Shown piece by piece: positions 1-12,452 of a DNA stretch of 64,000 bases. Numbering within the stretch: the stretch's first letter is position 1; each line of letters opens with the position of its first letter. The notes below the pieces were generated by a model. The model was not told the origin of the DNA. It ran no database searches and saw only the letters and a list, made by a program, of their open reading frames with translations. A program made the translations under genes and the position numbers. Origin of the DNA: Gymnogyps californianus (taxonomy: Eukaryota > Chordata > Aves > Accipitriformes > Cathartidae); the NCBI RefSeq assembly GCF_018139145.2, contig NC_059478.1:15917001-15981000 (forward strand), in the 5' to 3' direction.

Positions 1-2261
1 CTTAATAAAACTGCTATCAGCCATTATCAGCACTTTTCTTTTTAAAAAAAAGAAACAAAAAAAACCCCAAACCCAAACAAACAAACCAAAAAAGCTCATT
101 TTCCAGACTGAAAAATGTCTCAGTCTGAAGGTTGTGTTTGGTGTGATCTTTCAGTAATTTAAATGTTTTTAAAGGAAACCGTTTCATAAGGTTTTGATTC
201 TGTTACTACACAAATATTATTTTTGCTAAGTTAAGCCACAAGTATGTGAGGGGTGGGAGGGATTGTACAAGCAATAGGTCTTGAAGATAGATTAAATACT
301 TCTGGTATGAAAACCTACTACAGTCTTTCAGCTTAAAACTGTCTTCTGTGATTCTGGCTTCTGAACCAGTTGCAAAAAAATACTTTGGATTCGAGTCCTC
401 TGGATATATGTTTGTGTGTGCCAAGGGTGAGGAGGAGAGCGTAGGTGGGACAAGTAGGTGACAATGTTTGTGCCTGCTTTCTATTTTATTATTTTGCACC
501 TGATTATACAGAGCCCCCACTTTGAAATGCACTTCTAATATATGATTTGGAGGTGCAGGGAGATGCAGAGCCTGGGAAGAAAATTCCATCATGATGATGT
601 GCAAGAAAGATGCTTTTGAAGCCTGCTGTATACTCAAGCGTGCGCTGGGGCAATACTGTGACTTTGCCCTCGTATTGGAGAAATATTCTTGTCTTAAACT
701 GGCAGGTTTCTCTTTTACATATATGACAGCACAACTACATCAGTTTAATTGACCTTGGCAATCTGCATCTGCTAGTGGTATGTCCCTGAGGGATGTTGCA
801 ATTCTAAGCTGCATTTTATTGCAGAATCTTCAGTTCCTGTAGACAAAGCTATATAGAAAACCCTCATTTTGATATATGCCATCAACATTTGCTAAAAATA
901 TTTATTGAAAATGTGATTCTTTTCATTAAGCTACTTTGAAGTGTCTTTGTGATTATAATAAAATAATTTAAAAATGCATAATAAAAATCATGTTAATATA
1001 GAGCAAGAATATTTTTTATGAGCATTTATGTGTATTTAATGCCATTTGTATAATGCCATGCAGTATAAAAAATTATTTTTTTATTTTCACATCTACATTA
1101 TTTTTGAGGACAATAATTGTTCATGTGCAGAATGCCTATATATGCTGTTTACTAACATGAAAAAAATTAAGATATCTTAATGCATGCTCTAAAAAAATCA
1201 GAAATTGCAGTGAAAAAGATACAAAATGTGTTGTCTTCATGTAAGCATTTCATTTTGATTGTGTTTTTATGGTTTCATTCTTAATATATGTAACAAGTTT
1301 CAAAGCAAGCCTTACTTTCAGGATGTTCTGAGTTTAAATATTAAGTCAGGATGGGCTTGACTTTATTGAAATATATCTTTTTCAGAATTAAATTTCTTTA
1401 AAACGAACACACTTTGTCGAAGCCAGAGCTTTGATAGCATAACATTTCCTGGTGGGAAAATGTTCCATCTGAAAATTTTCAGTCAGGTTTAATAATGACC
1501 TGTCAAAAAGTAGCAGGGTATCATTTCTGTTGTGAGGGTTAATAGAAGTAAATTCTGGAGATCTAAATGAATTTCTAGAAATTGTATCAGAAAGATTCTT
1601 TTTTGGTTTTAAATGTCAAAAATTGTATGCTGCGTATTAAGTTGCACAAGAAAGTATATGGTAGGTTATTCAGGAGAAAAGCATGTTGATAGGGTAAGTG
1701 CAGTACAAAGCTATGGGTGGAGGGAAAGGGAGAAAATTTATTTTTCCTTTGTTAATATTGTTCATTAATGGGATTTTCAGAAGTGCTGGACTTTTTCCCT
1801 GGGAGATGAATAATGCCAGTGAGAATGACGTTGTGAATCCCAGCTTCTGGGATATGCAGTGTGTTCTCAGGGAGTGACTAGAAGAACATTAGCACCAATT
1901 ATTTCTCGAGCCTGTGTCGAGTCAGTCACTTCTTGTGACACTTGTATGCGTTTATTTTGTACGCAAGTCTGGCTTTGCAGGCACACAGGAACTGGTTACT
2001 TTTCTGATAGTACCAAACTGCTGTTCCATATAATGTATGCTGTTTTTCTGTCTGAGTCCTGTCAGTAATTACATACCTCTGCTAGCTCAACAAAAACGTT
2101 TATGTATATAAAAGGACTTTTCATTTCTACTGTAAATTTACATTTAAGTAAGTGAAAGAACTTGGAACTGCTTTTCTAATTGTTATCAGTGTATATTTGA
2201 CAGATTTTAGCAACAGTTTTTTCTTTCTTATTAACATATTTTTCGTTCACTTTAATTACAG
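1..2261 (+). other. DPYD: DPYD intron 11, 3' part
   Basis: Noncoding, AT-rich sequence ending in the acceptor used by exon 12. The final bases are a T-rich stretch running into ttaattacag, with AG at 2260-2261. The pyrimidine tract is interrupted, so this acceptor looks weaker than those of the next two exons. Positions 41-92 are an A-rich low-complexity tract with CCC and CAAA interruptions. No older transposon was recognised. The short open frames in this stretch have no domain and no exon-like splice context, and I treat them as chance. The intron is phase 1: it splits a valine codon, with G in the upstream exon (outside the window) and TC at 2262-2263. Confidence 0.85.
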
Positions 2262-2446
2262 TCAGAGAGGCCATGGCACCTATCAAGTTTAACAGATGGG
2301 GTCTTCCTGAAGTAGATCCAGAAACTATGCAGACAAGTGAACCCTGGGTTTTTGCAGGGGGTGACATTGGTGGTCTTGCTAACACTACAGTGGAATCAGT
2401 AAATGATGGAAAACAAGCTTCCTGGTACATGCACAGATACATACAG
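2262..2446 (+). CDS. DPYD: DPYD exon 12 (FAD-domain end)
   Basis: Internal coding exon of dihydropyrimidine dehydrogenase, the cytosolic NADPH-dependent enzyme that reduces uracil and thymine to their 5,6-dihydro forms. It encodes about residues 447-508 in human numbering. Visible motifs are [11 protein letters not shown], then WVFAGGD near residues 475-481, then [15 protein letters not shown]. The FAGGD aspartate followed by the alanine/glycine-rich helix is the usual FAD-contacting signature of the GltD-like flavin module that receives electrons from NADPH. The exon is 185 bp, the same as human exon 12. It begins in phase 1 after AG at 2260-2261 and ends in phase 0 at CAG, followed by gtgatt. 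That donor departs from consensus at several positions. 185 is not a multiple of three, so skipping this exon would shift the frame. The ATG at 2273 is an internal methionine, not a start. The assignment is secure from sequence identity and exon length; the residue numbers rely on the known human gene. Confidence 0.97.
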
Positions 2447-4127
2447 GTGATTTTTTTTAAAGTATTTTTCTCTTTCCCATTTCTGTCTGCTTTTAGATAC
2501 TTTTAAAAATAATTTCATTGTGGTTTAGATTAAAGTTTTGAGAAATTAATACCTAGATTATCTGGTGATTTGAACGTTACAGATTGATTCAGCTTGGATC
2601 ACATACTTGAGTTTGGGTAGTTGAACCCAGCTTTCTTATGTTATCTTAACGCTAAAATCCAAGCAACATTTTCTTGGCCCCAGCTCTGAATTCCACTCAA
2701 GGGTAGCAAGCATCCCTGCACAATACACAGTGCAAGTAGAAGTCCTAACTGGGTAATTGGGGAAAAGAAGCGAGCCCATCAGTATTAAAAAGTAAAATCT
2801 CCCAATAGTGCCTAAAGTAAAAATTAAATATTGCCAATGTTGTTACCTGGGGAAGACATTTTTAGTGTACTAACAGTTTACAGAGCACTCGGATTATCTA
2901 CACTGGAGCCAAAGTTTGCTCTGGTGAGGCTTATAAACTGGACACAAGAGCCTGACAATAAACACTGAATGCACAGAGAAAAGTAATGCAAAGGAGAATT
3001 TACCTCAGAAATGTGAGTTTAAGGGGTACAGACTTGAAAAACCTGGTAACTGCATGTTCCTTTTTGGTGTTCCTTGCATGTTGCTGACTCAGCACCTCTG
3101 CCCTAATTTTTCTGGTAAAAGAAGGAGCACAAAGTCTAGAGGAGCTGCAGAGGAACCTTCAGAGACAGGAGACGCAGCCTGTGTGTGGAGAACCAGCTGA
3201 CAAAGAGTGTGTTCATAGTGCAAGGAGCTTTTTAGAAACATGATACATGATTCATTCTCCCACAAAAAGAGATTTGAACAACTGAAGTTGGGACTGTAAC
3301 AGCTCGATGTCTTTCTCCCCCACCCATCTGCTCAAAGCCTCTCTGATTGCATGTTTGTGCAATTTCATGCTGTTGGGTCTGATTTCACTTCCTAAAAATA
3401 CTTCAACTGAAAGCTTGTTGTTAGAATCTGTGCATATTTTTTTCTCACTTGTTCTAAAGCACTGTTTGTGTCCTGCCTTCTTAGACCCTATGAAAATGCT
3501 GAGTGTGAAACATCTTTAATCCCTGACCTGCTTGCTTAATTTCTCAGTGCACAGTGAATTTGGGTAACTGTGATAGAGGGAGAGAGGGGTATCTCCTCCG
3601 TTTTGTCTCCTTCCTCTTTAACCTCTAGAAATACACACATCACTTAAAAACCCTCCTTTATCATGTTGCTTCCTCCTCAAATCTTGCTTTTTTTTTTTCC
3701 CCTCTGGAATGTATTTAATACTTTGGAAAAAATCTGAATAGTCATGGCTTGAGAATTAGAATTTTAAATCAAGCAGGCTTGTGATATTAGAGCATTTCCG
3801 TTACCCTTTGCAGGTTTCAAGGCAGCTTATTGAACCTTACAGTCTCACCAGGAAGCTAATGGGAAAGCCTTACAGCAATCTTCACAGGAAAGTTTCCAAA
3901 TGTCAAGTGTCACCTTTCCAGCTGTTAGATGAATGGGTTGCCCAGGGGCATTTATTTGGATGTGCAGCCCTTGTAAAATCTGGTTGCTGTGGTGCACAGT
4001 GCTGTAATTTGGCAATTTACTTCACCAGTGTTTGGACCTTGTAGAAATTTTAGTGACTGGAGGAGAGTTCATTTTTTAAAGAAGTCGTTTAGAGAAGCAC
4101 TGTATTACCCTGATGTTTATCGGGGTA

Positions 4128-4172
4128 GGTATGTGCATGTGTGCGTGCCTTTGTGCGCGTGTGTGTGCACGC
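4128..4172 (+). repeat. Degenerate TG-rich dinucleotide tract
   Basis: An interrupted TG/CG/CA alternating purine-pyrimidine stretch (for example TGTGCGCGTGTGTGTGCACG). This is ordinary microsatellite decay in an intron. Alternating sequence of this kind can adopt Z-DNA, but nothing here shows a role. Confidence 0.7.
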
Positions 4173-6107
4173 ATTCAATTCACAGCTCTGTATTCTGGAA
4201 ACTTCCAATATCAAATCAAAAAACACCCTTACACACTACCTTATTTTCTCTCTAGTGTGAGATTCTAAGGCAAACAACCTTCCTGTGATCTGAGTGTCTG
4301 AATCGAGTCACATTTAATTTTAAATAAATACATTGATACCATGTCAGTTACAGGAATAGGTAGCCATTTCCAAAATCGCCAACTATCTCAGCACCAGGAT
4401 CTATAAATAATGCAGTCAGCCTTTAGCAAAATAAAACTATTCCACAGCATTTCTCAACCAACCCAAGACCATGTCGAAGACAAACTCAAAAACACTGTCC
4501 CAACTACTTGCAGAATGCACTGTTTGAACGGCATGCTGCTTGTATCCCAACCTACTCCAGGCAAAAGGCTAAGCAAACAGATGGGCCTGATATGTGCCCT
4601 GAAACTCCAATCACTGCAAGCTCTGGCACATGGTCAAGTGAAGCATGAGATCCAGACTCAAGGACTCTCCAGCAGAAATGCCTTATGTTCGAAACTGGGA
4701 GTTATTTACGGAAGCTTCTTGGCTGCTCTTATGCTGGAAACTTTCCATCATTAATTGCCTAAATATCTCCTGCCTCTTAACATATTCCTCCCACTATATG
4801 AAGCATAGGTTCATCTCAGAAGTTGTTGCCTGCAGCTGTGTCAGGTTAGTTTCTATAAACATGACCAGTCAAAGCCTAACTAAGGATAGTTGTAGTAGAA
4901 CCTGTTAGAAAATATAGTCAGTCTTCCTAGAACCGTTCTTTGCAAGTCATTAGAGATCCAGACAGAATCAGCCCAATTCATGCAACTGTCTACTATTCAC
5001 AACATTTTTTCAGGATTCAACCTTTTTTGTTATTCCATGAATGATGTAAAAATTTCTGTAAAATAATCTTGGTGATTTATTTAGTTTGGGGATTGTAATG
5101 GCCCTCACTTTTGTCCAACAGTGACTTTATGATCTTGTGCAGAAGCAATATAGGCTGCTATTCTCTTCTATGCCTCTGTTACCATTCATTTCTTTTTGAT
5201 CAGTGAATGGGATTTAGTAATATCATAGTTATATTCAGGGTAATTCACAATTGTTGCAGGACTAACTTCTAATTTTCTTTGCCTGCTTTCAGAGCAAAGA
5301 CAGCTCTCGCATCGCGATTCTTCCAGTATTTTCTTCCTGGACCACTGCACCAGCCTTAATGCTTCACTCCTGCTCTATTCATACACTTACCTGTGGAGCG
5401 TTTTCCCGTATGTGGCAGTCAAGCTGCCATCATCTTCTCACTAAAATCCCTCTTAAAAAGTGACTTTTCCTCTCTGGTTCACAATAAGTTTTATTTAAAT
5501 CTATTTTTTCTTTACTGTAATCTCCCCAGTGTGGAGAGTTTCTTTTATATTTTTCCTAGACTTAAATGTACATGATACACTTAAAGAATAGAGGGCTGGA
5601 TCCCAACTGATATAAATTGCACTTCACTAAGACACTATTCAATATGAATTTTGAGCACATCACTGTGTTATTTTGAACAAGTATTGTATATTTGCTATTT
5701 TTTTCTTTATGCTGTCAAAAAATATATGGGCTTTGTATCTGAAGAGTATAGTTGTTGATTCTTTTATGAAGGTTGACCATTCTCATATATTCCTCGAGCA
5801 TGCATGAATGTACTTTATTTCATAATCAATACCAGAGATGGGTGGTTCCCAGGAAGCTTGTCTTTGAAGCCGTTAGTTATGTTGTTTGCTGCTTTTCAGG
5901 ATAACCAAAGGAAAAATTGAATGTCCCTTTGTTCAGCTAGAACAACATATGAAACACTAGCACGGAGACGAGTAACAAAGCACCATGTGCAAAAACGTGG
6001 ACTAAATGCAAGTGCAGGAAACCTGGTATTTTAGTTGCTTAGCACTGAGTAAGCATCATGTCTGTTCCAGAAACAGAAAGCCAGGAAGGAGCTTAGAAAA
6101 TCTCTGT

Positions 6108-6215
6108 CCAACTGGACAGAGCAACCTGCTCTAGTTGACCCTGCTTTGAGCAAGGGTGTTGGACTAGATAGTCCCCAGGCATCCCTTCCAACCACAACCA
6201 TTCTGAGATTGTTTG
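6108..6215 (+). mobile_element. CR1 LINE 3'-end fragment
   Basis: This short piece reads like the 3' untranslated end of a chicken-repeat-1 (CR1) non-LTR retrotransposon in sense orientation. The order of segments is diagnostic: a GCAACCTGCTCTAG block, then CCCTGCTTTGAGCA, then GTTGGACTAGATAG, then CATCCCTTCCAACC, ending in a short ATTCTGAGATT motif related to the CR1 terminal ATTCTATG repeat. CR1 copies are nearly always 5'-truncated, as here. It is diverged and non-coding. Exact ends are estimates. Confidence 0.88.
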
Positions 6216-6224
6216 AAATAACAT

Positions 6225-6264
6225 AAACATATTTAACAAAGTTTAAACGTATTTAACAAAGTTG
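6225..6264 (+). repeat. 20-bp tandem duplication
   Basis: Two head-to-tail 20-bp units (6225-6244 and 6245-6264) share the core TATTTAACAAAGTT and differ at two positions. They lie about 10 bp after the CR1 tail, so they may derive from slippage at the insertion end. No function is suggested. Confidence 0.8.
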
Positions 6265-9200
6265 CATAATGGATCATTAGACAGAGGATAGAAGAAGCAT
6301 GTGCAAGGGAGAAAAGATGTGTTTTAAGATCAGACTTAAAAATAGAGAAAGCAAGAGTGAGATGAAAGTATTCAGGAAAACTCTTCCGGGCAGTAGGATT
6401 TGTAGAGAAGGCTCTCTGTGAAAAATAACAGTAATACAACTACTCACTTTCACAGTCTATCTTTGTTAAAGGCCCGAAAATGGAGTTAGACCATATCGCT
6501 GTGGTTAAGAATTTTCTCCATCTAAAGAAAACGAATGTCACAAATTGTGTCAGGTCTAAAGCTGAGTTCCTGTCTCTCAGCCCTGCACTACAGGCTGTGC
6601 TGCTTTTGCCTCTAGGCATATCCTGGTTAGAGTAAGGTAGGGCCGCTGCATGCAACGTGCTGGGGGTTTTTCACCACCCTGTTCCAGTATCCAAAAAATT
6701 GCCTCAACTAGAACAATAAGTACCTGCAATGTTGTTAGCTCAGCTGGTTGGCATCAAATTAGAGGAAGAATGGGCCACACTTTTTGTCCTCTATTTTTAA
6801 AAATCAAGGGAAGAGTTATTATAAATAAACCCTTGCCTGCAGGCTTTCTTTTCCTGTTTGTTTGTGCAATGTCAGGGAAATCCTTCATTATAAAGATGAT
6901 TTACTTTCAGGAAGCTATAAAACATTTTAGTTTGCCAAAAGTTTTGCTTTGTAGAAAACAACACATCAGGGCTTTGTAAATTTATTTCTTTTATAAGCAT
7001 TGTGCTCAAAGGAAAAACCAGCAAAAAATAAATAGAGCAAAAAGGGAAGTGATAGGAAGGAGGGAGATAAATCTGCGAGGATGTATAGCCACTGGCTACT
7101 GAACCTTCAGCTGCATCCTGCCCCTGTGTGTTTTTAAAGACTTGGTTTATTCCACTGAAACCTTTTTTAATCTTCCCCCTGCCACCTCCACCTGGGTCAC
7201 CTCATCATTAACAAACCATTAGGCACATCTTGCCGTGCTTGAGTGCATCTGGGTGGAATTGTTGGTGGTTTTGCTCTTTGTGAGGGAAGTTTGGCAGGAA
7301 GAATAGGCCTCTCTGCATGTGGTTTGGGAAGTGGCTTATGACCAGTTTGCATGGTGGTGTGCAGGAGGCAAGGCCTATTTTTGCATAGGTGTATTCAACC
7401 ACCTGGTTCAAAAGTCTTTCACTGCTCTGGTAGATTTTTTTTTTTTTTGTCTTGTATAGGATTTATTTTCTGTTTTATCACAGAACGCTCCTTTGGGGTC
7501 TCTAGTTAAGAATCACTTTCAAGCAACACTCATTTTAGGTGAGAACAACTTTTAGAGATTAAATTGTCCTTCTTGGGAAAAGAAACAATACAATGTAACT
7601 TAAGCTGCATATTCAGCACTTTGGCTGTCTGTCTCTCTATCTATAGCAATCAATATTTACAGTTACACAAGCGATGAATAGTTCATGAGCAATCCACAGA
7701 CTGAAATATATTCACAGAGAACATTTGAACAATTCTGGATAGCCAATGAATTAACAAATAACTGCTTTCAAAATGGAAAGTTAGGTTTATTATTCACATG
7801 TGCACATGGAGTGGAATTGGCCAAAAACCTTTCCATAAGTCTTTCTGTGCTGTCATTCTTACAGAATCAAAATCAAGGAGTTCAGTGTAAGAGTTCAGTA
7901 TATCAGTGTTGATTTCAGCAGATTTCCCCACTTCCAAATATGCAGGAGACAAAAAGTGGTAACATTTTAAAAATGCTTTAATTTCAGTCGTGTGATCCAG
8001 AAAGTTCTGTTTTGGCATTGCAAACAACATTTTGCAGTTGAAATTTTAGTTAAGAAAGACTAAAAAAGTTAAAAAGATAAATCAAACCCAAAATAATCAA
8101 AAGACAATACTTCTTTTTTCTTTTTTTTTTTCTTTTTCTTGGATTTGTCAGTTAACAAAAGCTTTTGAGATGTCGATTGCCGGGCTGTTTGGTCTTCTAA
8201 GAACTCAGATTCCCCTGGTGTAGGAAAACAGCCCTGTGGAGTATGACACGGAGGAAGCAGTGAGCACTCAGGAGGGAGGAAATGGGGGATGTCTGGCTTT
8301 TTATAAAGTGTGGCTGCATCGGCTGCCAGCTAGGAGAGGTTGTGATACTGAAGGGAGTTTGATCCAAAGTGTCAGGGATCTTTAAAAATTAGCTTCTCTC
8401 AAAATGTCCACCATTAGGGACACATTCAGGTTCGCATCATTCAGGCTAGGACAATTTCATTACTTTCAGTGCTTTTAAGCCATCAGAAAATTTGGCCCCC
8501 AAATGTATCCTCTCTGTCCAAGGAATTGAAGATCTGGGGTCAGACACTGAGAAATGAATCCAGGCAATCCCAAAACAAAACAGACGTGAACTCTCAGGTT
8601 TTGAACCAGCCTAGGAAACAAAAGGCACTAAACCGAACAAAAAACCCTTCGTCCCATCCATGCTTATTAGTTTTCAGAGGTAAAAATGGGGTAAATAAGT
8701 TCCTTTAAAAAAAAAAACAACAACCCAAAAGGCAGCAATTTGTAAGTGGCTGAGGTTTTTATTCTGTTACAGAAAATCATCCCCACACCTCCAGCAGTGG
8801 TTCTTTTTGTCCTGCTGAAGAAATCTTCGTTTTAAGAATAGAAGAAACTGCTGTGATCTTATGCTGGGACTTATTAGGAACACAGACTGTGTAGGGCTTC
8901 TCTGTGTTAGAAATTCCTGCTTTATTTCTTTGTGATTTTATTGAGTCAACCATCTGAGTGAGCAAAGATTTTAATTTGACTTACCACAGCCTGATTAGGA
9001 TGCTCTTCAGTATCCGTACATGGAAAAAGATTTTCTCTCTACAATTTTTACAGTATTAGATGCAACATTTACATTGAAAGCTTTTCAATGACTCTCCAGA
9101 GAAAAGGCTGTCTTTAAAATGAAAACAAAAGTGACTGTGGTGTCACAGCCATAAGGTGTATGATGTTCTTTGATCCCAAATCAGAGTCTAATTTTTGTCA

Positions 9201-9449
9201 CCCTTAAAATATTCATATTAATACAATTAAATATTAAAGCAATAATAGTTTTGCATATATTGATATGTATCCCATTGCGTAGGCTAGATAAAATCTTTAA
9301 AAGGCGGGAAAAAAGGTGCAGGAGTTCAAAATACATTGAGTTAGGGCTAAGTGATCCTACACATGGATGCCTTGCCTCATTTTTCACAAGTCCCTACACT
9401 TTTTATAGATTGGCACCTGGGAAGAAAACTAGAAAGAGTCTGTCTCCCT

Positions 9450-9503
9450 GGTTTTGGGTTGGTTTTGGTTGGGTTTTTTTGTTTTTGTTTTTGTTTTTTT
9501 TTT
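9450..9503 (+). repeat. G/T-rich low-complexity tract
   Basis: A run of TTTTGG and TTTTTG units ending in a pure T stretch on the + strand, about 340 bp upstream of exon 13. It is simple-sequence DNA. It may add to pyrimidine richness upstream of the acceptor but lies too far away to be its polypyrimidine tract. Confidence 0.75.
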
Positions 9504-9843
9504 AATCTCACTGCTGCTGGCTGCTGCAGGGAACAGAACTGGCTGTTCAGAATGACTGAACAAACTTTTGGACTGAACCAGGCTAGCAGTACAGGATGTA
9601 AAATAACTGTTTCATTATTATTCTTCAGTTATTTCCAGCGTGGCATAATATTTCAGCATGAATGCTATTTGGACAGAAGATGTTATATATGCAAATATTT
9701 GCATGTTTTGCAAGTCTGAACACATAATAGAATACTTAAACTTTGGGTTATTATATATGAATTATTGTCTTATCAGGGTTAATAATAAATTACATAAAAA
9801 TGAATCAGCAAGAATTTCTGTGATTTTTGTTTGTTTTTTACAG

Positions 9844-10059
9844 TCCTTACATGGTGTTGCAGTTTCTACTGTTCCAGAACTACCACTCTTCTATACTTCT
9901 ATCGACTTAGTAGACATCAGTGTAGAAATGGCTGGACTGACATTTCCAAATCCTTTTGGCCTTGCCAGTGCAACCCCTACTACTAGTTCTTCAATGATTC
10001 GAAGAGCTTTTGAAGCTGGATGGGGCTTTGCTGTCACTAAAACATTCTCCCTGGATAAG
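9844..10059 (+). CDS. DPYD: DPYD exon 13 (entry to FMN barrel)
   Basis: Second in-window coding exon of dihydropyrimidine dehydrogenase, 72 codons in frame (216 bp, identical to human exon 13), about residues 509-580. The first part (SLHGVAV...[21 protein letters not shown]) is the linker that leaves the FAD module and starts the pyrimidine-binding TIM barrel. The rest ([31 protein letters not shown]) holds FMN-site residues: the serine of LASATP is at position 550 and the lysine of TKTF at 574, both known FMN contacts in mammalian enzyme structures. This barrel resembles dihydroorotate dehydrogenase class 1. The acceptor is preceded by a long T tract and the donor is AAG followed by gtaagg, close to consensus. 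Both boundaries are phase 0, so skipping would remove 72 residues in frame. Residue 543 is proline here, where human has isoleucine. The apparent upstream extension of the open frame (from 9658) is intronic. Confidence 0.98.
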
Positions 10060-12167
10060 GTAAGGAAATATTTTAAGGTATATTTAGCATGTAACCATTT
10101 CTTCATATATTTGAAAAACTGGGAATGGCACTATTAAATCTAGCTAGCATAAAGTTAGCAGGGAAGGGTATGGTACACTGTGTAGGTCAACTAGTCTGGG
10201 AGGTTCCAACAGTGCAGTGTAAAGGTGACACAATTTCTGGTTTTGTTTGCTGTTACATTCTTCCCTTTTATTCCCCAGCTTCTTAATATTAGCCAAGTAG
10301 TAAGGGTAATAGTCCTTTTTTTAAATACTGCAGTGAAAATGTTTTCTGTGAGGATCAGAATGCAAAGGGAATGAGTAACAGCTTTATCACACAACTCAGG
10401 AAAGGCGGCTTCTGTGCCGAGGACTGCCAAGATAAGCCATTGAAATTGAGTTGTAGTTGCAATGTGATAATGTGGGTGTAAGTTTGAGGCTGGGTGGGTA
10501 GTGGAAGAGAAAGATGGAGGCAACATAAAACAAGCCTATGAAGGGAAGAATAGTTGTGCTGAAGGTTTGTAGTACAGTGACATAAACCTTCAGTAACATG
10601 TAGTGGAAGAGGAAGGAGTTAGAATTAAGTCTTGAAGGCTATGGCTCAGTGTCGCACCTAAAATAAAGCATTTTGTGTAGATTTAAAGTGTGTAATTGCT
10701 TCTTTGACCTGAGAATTGCATTCAGAATGGGTTTCCTGTTACTACATTCAAAATGCCAAGATGAGACTGAGCAAGAAGTTTAGACAGTGAAAGAAAACAA
10801 CAGTTTTGATAAATGTATTGCAGAGAAAAGAAACAGGATTTGGGCTGGGATGTAGATACAGTTTGACTTGTGGAGAGAGGAAGAGGATCAAAGGTAAATC
10901 CTTGGGCATAGGCCTGCGTAACAGTGTGAATAATGGTAATGTGTTGTCAACCAGTGACAAACAGCAGCGTGGGCTGAAGAGAGCTTTTGAGATGAATTTG
11001 GAAACAAGGGGCTTTTATTCTTCATTCAGAGATGGGATGTAAAAGGGTACTGATGGATGGAGACCTTAGCAGAAGAGAAAAGGTGGATTTGTTACTGTGC
11101 CACCTCTACATGGGTAAGTACCATAAGTGAATTAACTATAGAGGGTGGCCCTCTAATATGAGGAAGGTCTAAGGACAAAGTGCTGTATTACTACAGCGTA
11201 CTGTAAAATATGTCAGACTGGCTTCTGCTGTCACGTACACCTGAAGTAGCCCTAAGGAAGTAAGTGTTCCTCTAGATTGCAACGGAGATTCCAATCTATT
11301 TCACAGGGTTTCTTATTAAAACGCTTTTTAGGACATAAATGTCATTCAAGTATGTTTACAACTGACTTATGTGTATAACATACCATCAGCTGTAATTATT
11401 CGGTGCCTAGGCTAAAGGCAACTCATAGAAAGTACTGAGATTTATTTATTTATCAGTTTTATTGCTGGTATGCTCGCAGTCCTGCCAGACTGCATGTTGA
11501 TTACTGTGTATCTCAAGAGCTAAACAGGCACTGGCTGAGTTCCAGCTTGGGTGGGAGTTAAGGAGGAAAGGCATGCATGTTGTAGGAAGTGATGTTGGTA
11601 CTCCACTAAGCAGCAGACTCTGAGTCATTTCTCAAATGGCGACTGCAAAGTGTTTGACTGGATGCCATGCTCTGGAGGTGTGACTCGGATGGAGATCTTT
11701 CAAGTGAGAGGATTGCTAAAAGCAAGTACCTTAAGTGGTTATAAAATACAGGGTTTTTTTTTATATTTGTTGCAATAAGATGCAAAATATTGCAGGTAGT
11801 ATTTATTTTAAAGAGAAGAAGTTCAGAAAAGTGTTTTGGATGAATTCTAGTCCAGTGATCATTATTTCTAGCTAAGCTTTCTTCTGAAGTTCAGTAGGAA
11901 GCAGTAGTCTTTCTCTGGTGCCTAAACTCTTGAATCATGTGTTGCTGTGTGCAGTAGGACTGTGTCCCACCAAGTACTACCTAGTTTTTCTACTATTGTA
12001 TTCTTGCCAGTAGTGCATTTCCCACGGGCGTTAAGCCTTAGTATTTGTGACATGATTTGAGATGCTTGGCTGCGAGGTGCTGCTGAAATAAAATTGCTTT
12101 TATTTATAATAGTAGCATGGTAATTAATGCTACAAAAATAAGTATTTCAAATGGGAAGAAAAGCTCA

Positions 12168-12172
12168 ATGAG
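12168..12172 (+). repeat. Target-site duplication ATGAG, left copy
   Basis: Left half of the 5-bp direct repeat made by integrase at insertion of the LTR element. The right copy is 12761-12765 and is identical. Confidence 0.9.
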
Positions 12173-12445
12173 TGTCCTGGTTTCGGCTAGGACAGAGTTA
12201 ATTTTCTTCCTAGTAGCTGGTATAGTGCAGTGTTTTGGATTTAGTAGGAAAATAATGTTGATAACACACTGATGTTTTCAGTTGTTGCTAAGTTGTGGTT
12301 ATACTAAGTCAAGGATTTTTCAGCTTCTCATGCCCAGCCAGCAAGAAGGCTGGAGGGGCACAAGAAGCTGGGAGGGGACTCAGCCAGGACAGCTGACCCA
12401 GACTGGCCAAAGGGATATTCCATACCATTTGGCATTATGCCCAGT

Positions 12446-12452
12446 ATATAAA
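12446..12452 (+). promoter_or_regulatory. LTR TATA box
   Basis: TATATAA within CCCAGTATATAAACTGG, near the middle of the LTR at the expected end of the U3 region. The corresponding segment is conserved in the other two LTR copies (TATAAA in the minus-strand copy, TATGTAA in the copy at 58.5 kb), which supports it as the family's core promoter. Activity in this genome is unknown. Confidence 0.7.

Larger units (their letters stand above)
2447..9843 (+). other. DPYD: DPYD intron 12 (complete, 7.4 kb)
   Basis: A complete phase-0 intron, GT at 2447 to AG at 9842-9843, 7397 bp. The acceptor is preceded by a strong T-rich tract (ttttgtttgttttttacag). Recognisable content is a degenerate TG/CG dinucleotide tract around 4128-4172, a CR1 LINE tail at about 6108-6215 followed by a 20-bp tandem duplication (6225-6264), T-rich tracts near 7435-7449 and 8112-8140, and a G/T low-complexity tract at about 9450-9503. 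The piece at roughly 6270-6430 is purine-rich and vaguely like an old dispersed amniote repeat, but I cannot name it. Open frames such as 4410-4754 show no domain and are not supported as genes. Confidence 0.9.

Noticed and set aside
2273..2506. ATG at 2273 as a translation start
   Set aside because: It is an internal codon of DPYD exon 12. Homology continues upstream through VREA and the frame downstream of 2446 runs into the intron.
4410..4754. A 114-codon + strand open frame in intron 12
   Set aside because: No domain, no homology that I recognise and an overlapping alternative frame (4645-4908). Length is within chance for a 64-kb window.
9658..9843. Upstream extension of the exon 13 open frame, with ATG at 9658
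   Set aside because: DPYD homology begins exactly after the AG at 9842-9843, which follows a strong pyrimidine tract. The upstream codons are intron read-through.
10191..11120. Purine-rich stretch with several minus-strand open frames, possibly an old repeat
   Set aside because: I could not match any block order to a known family, and the frames have no domains. Not supported as a feature.
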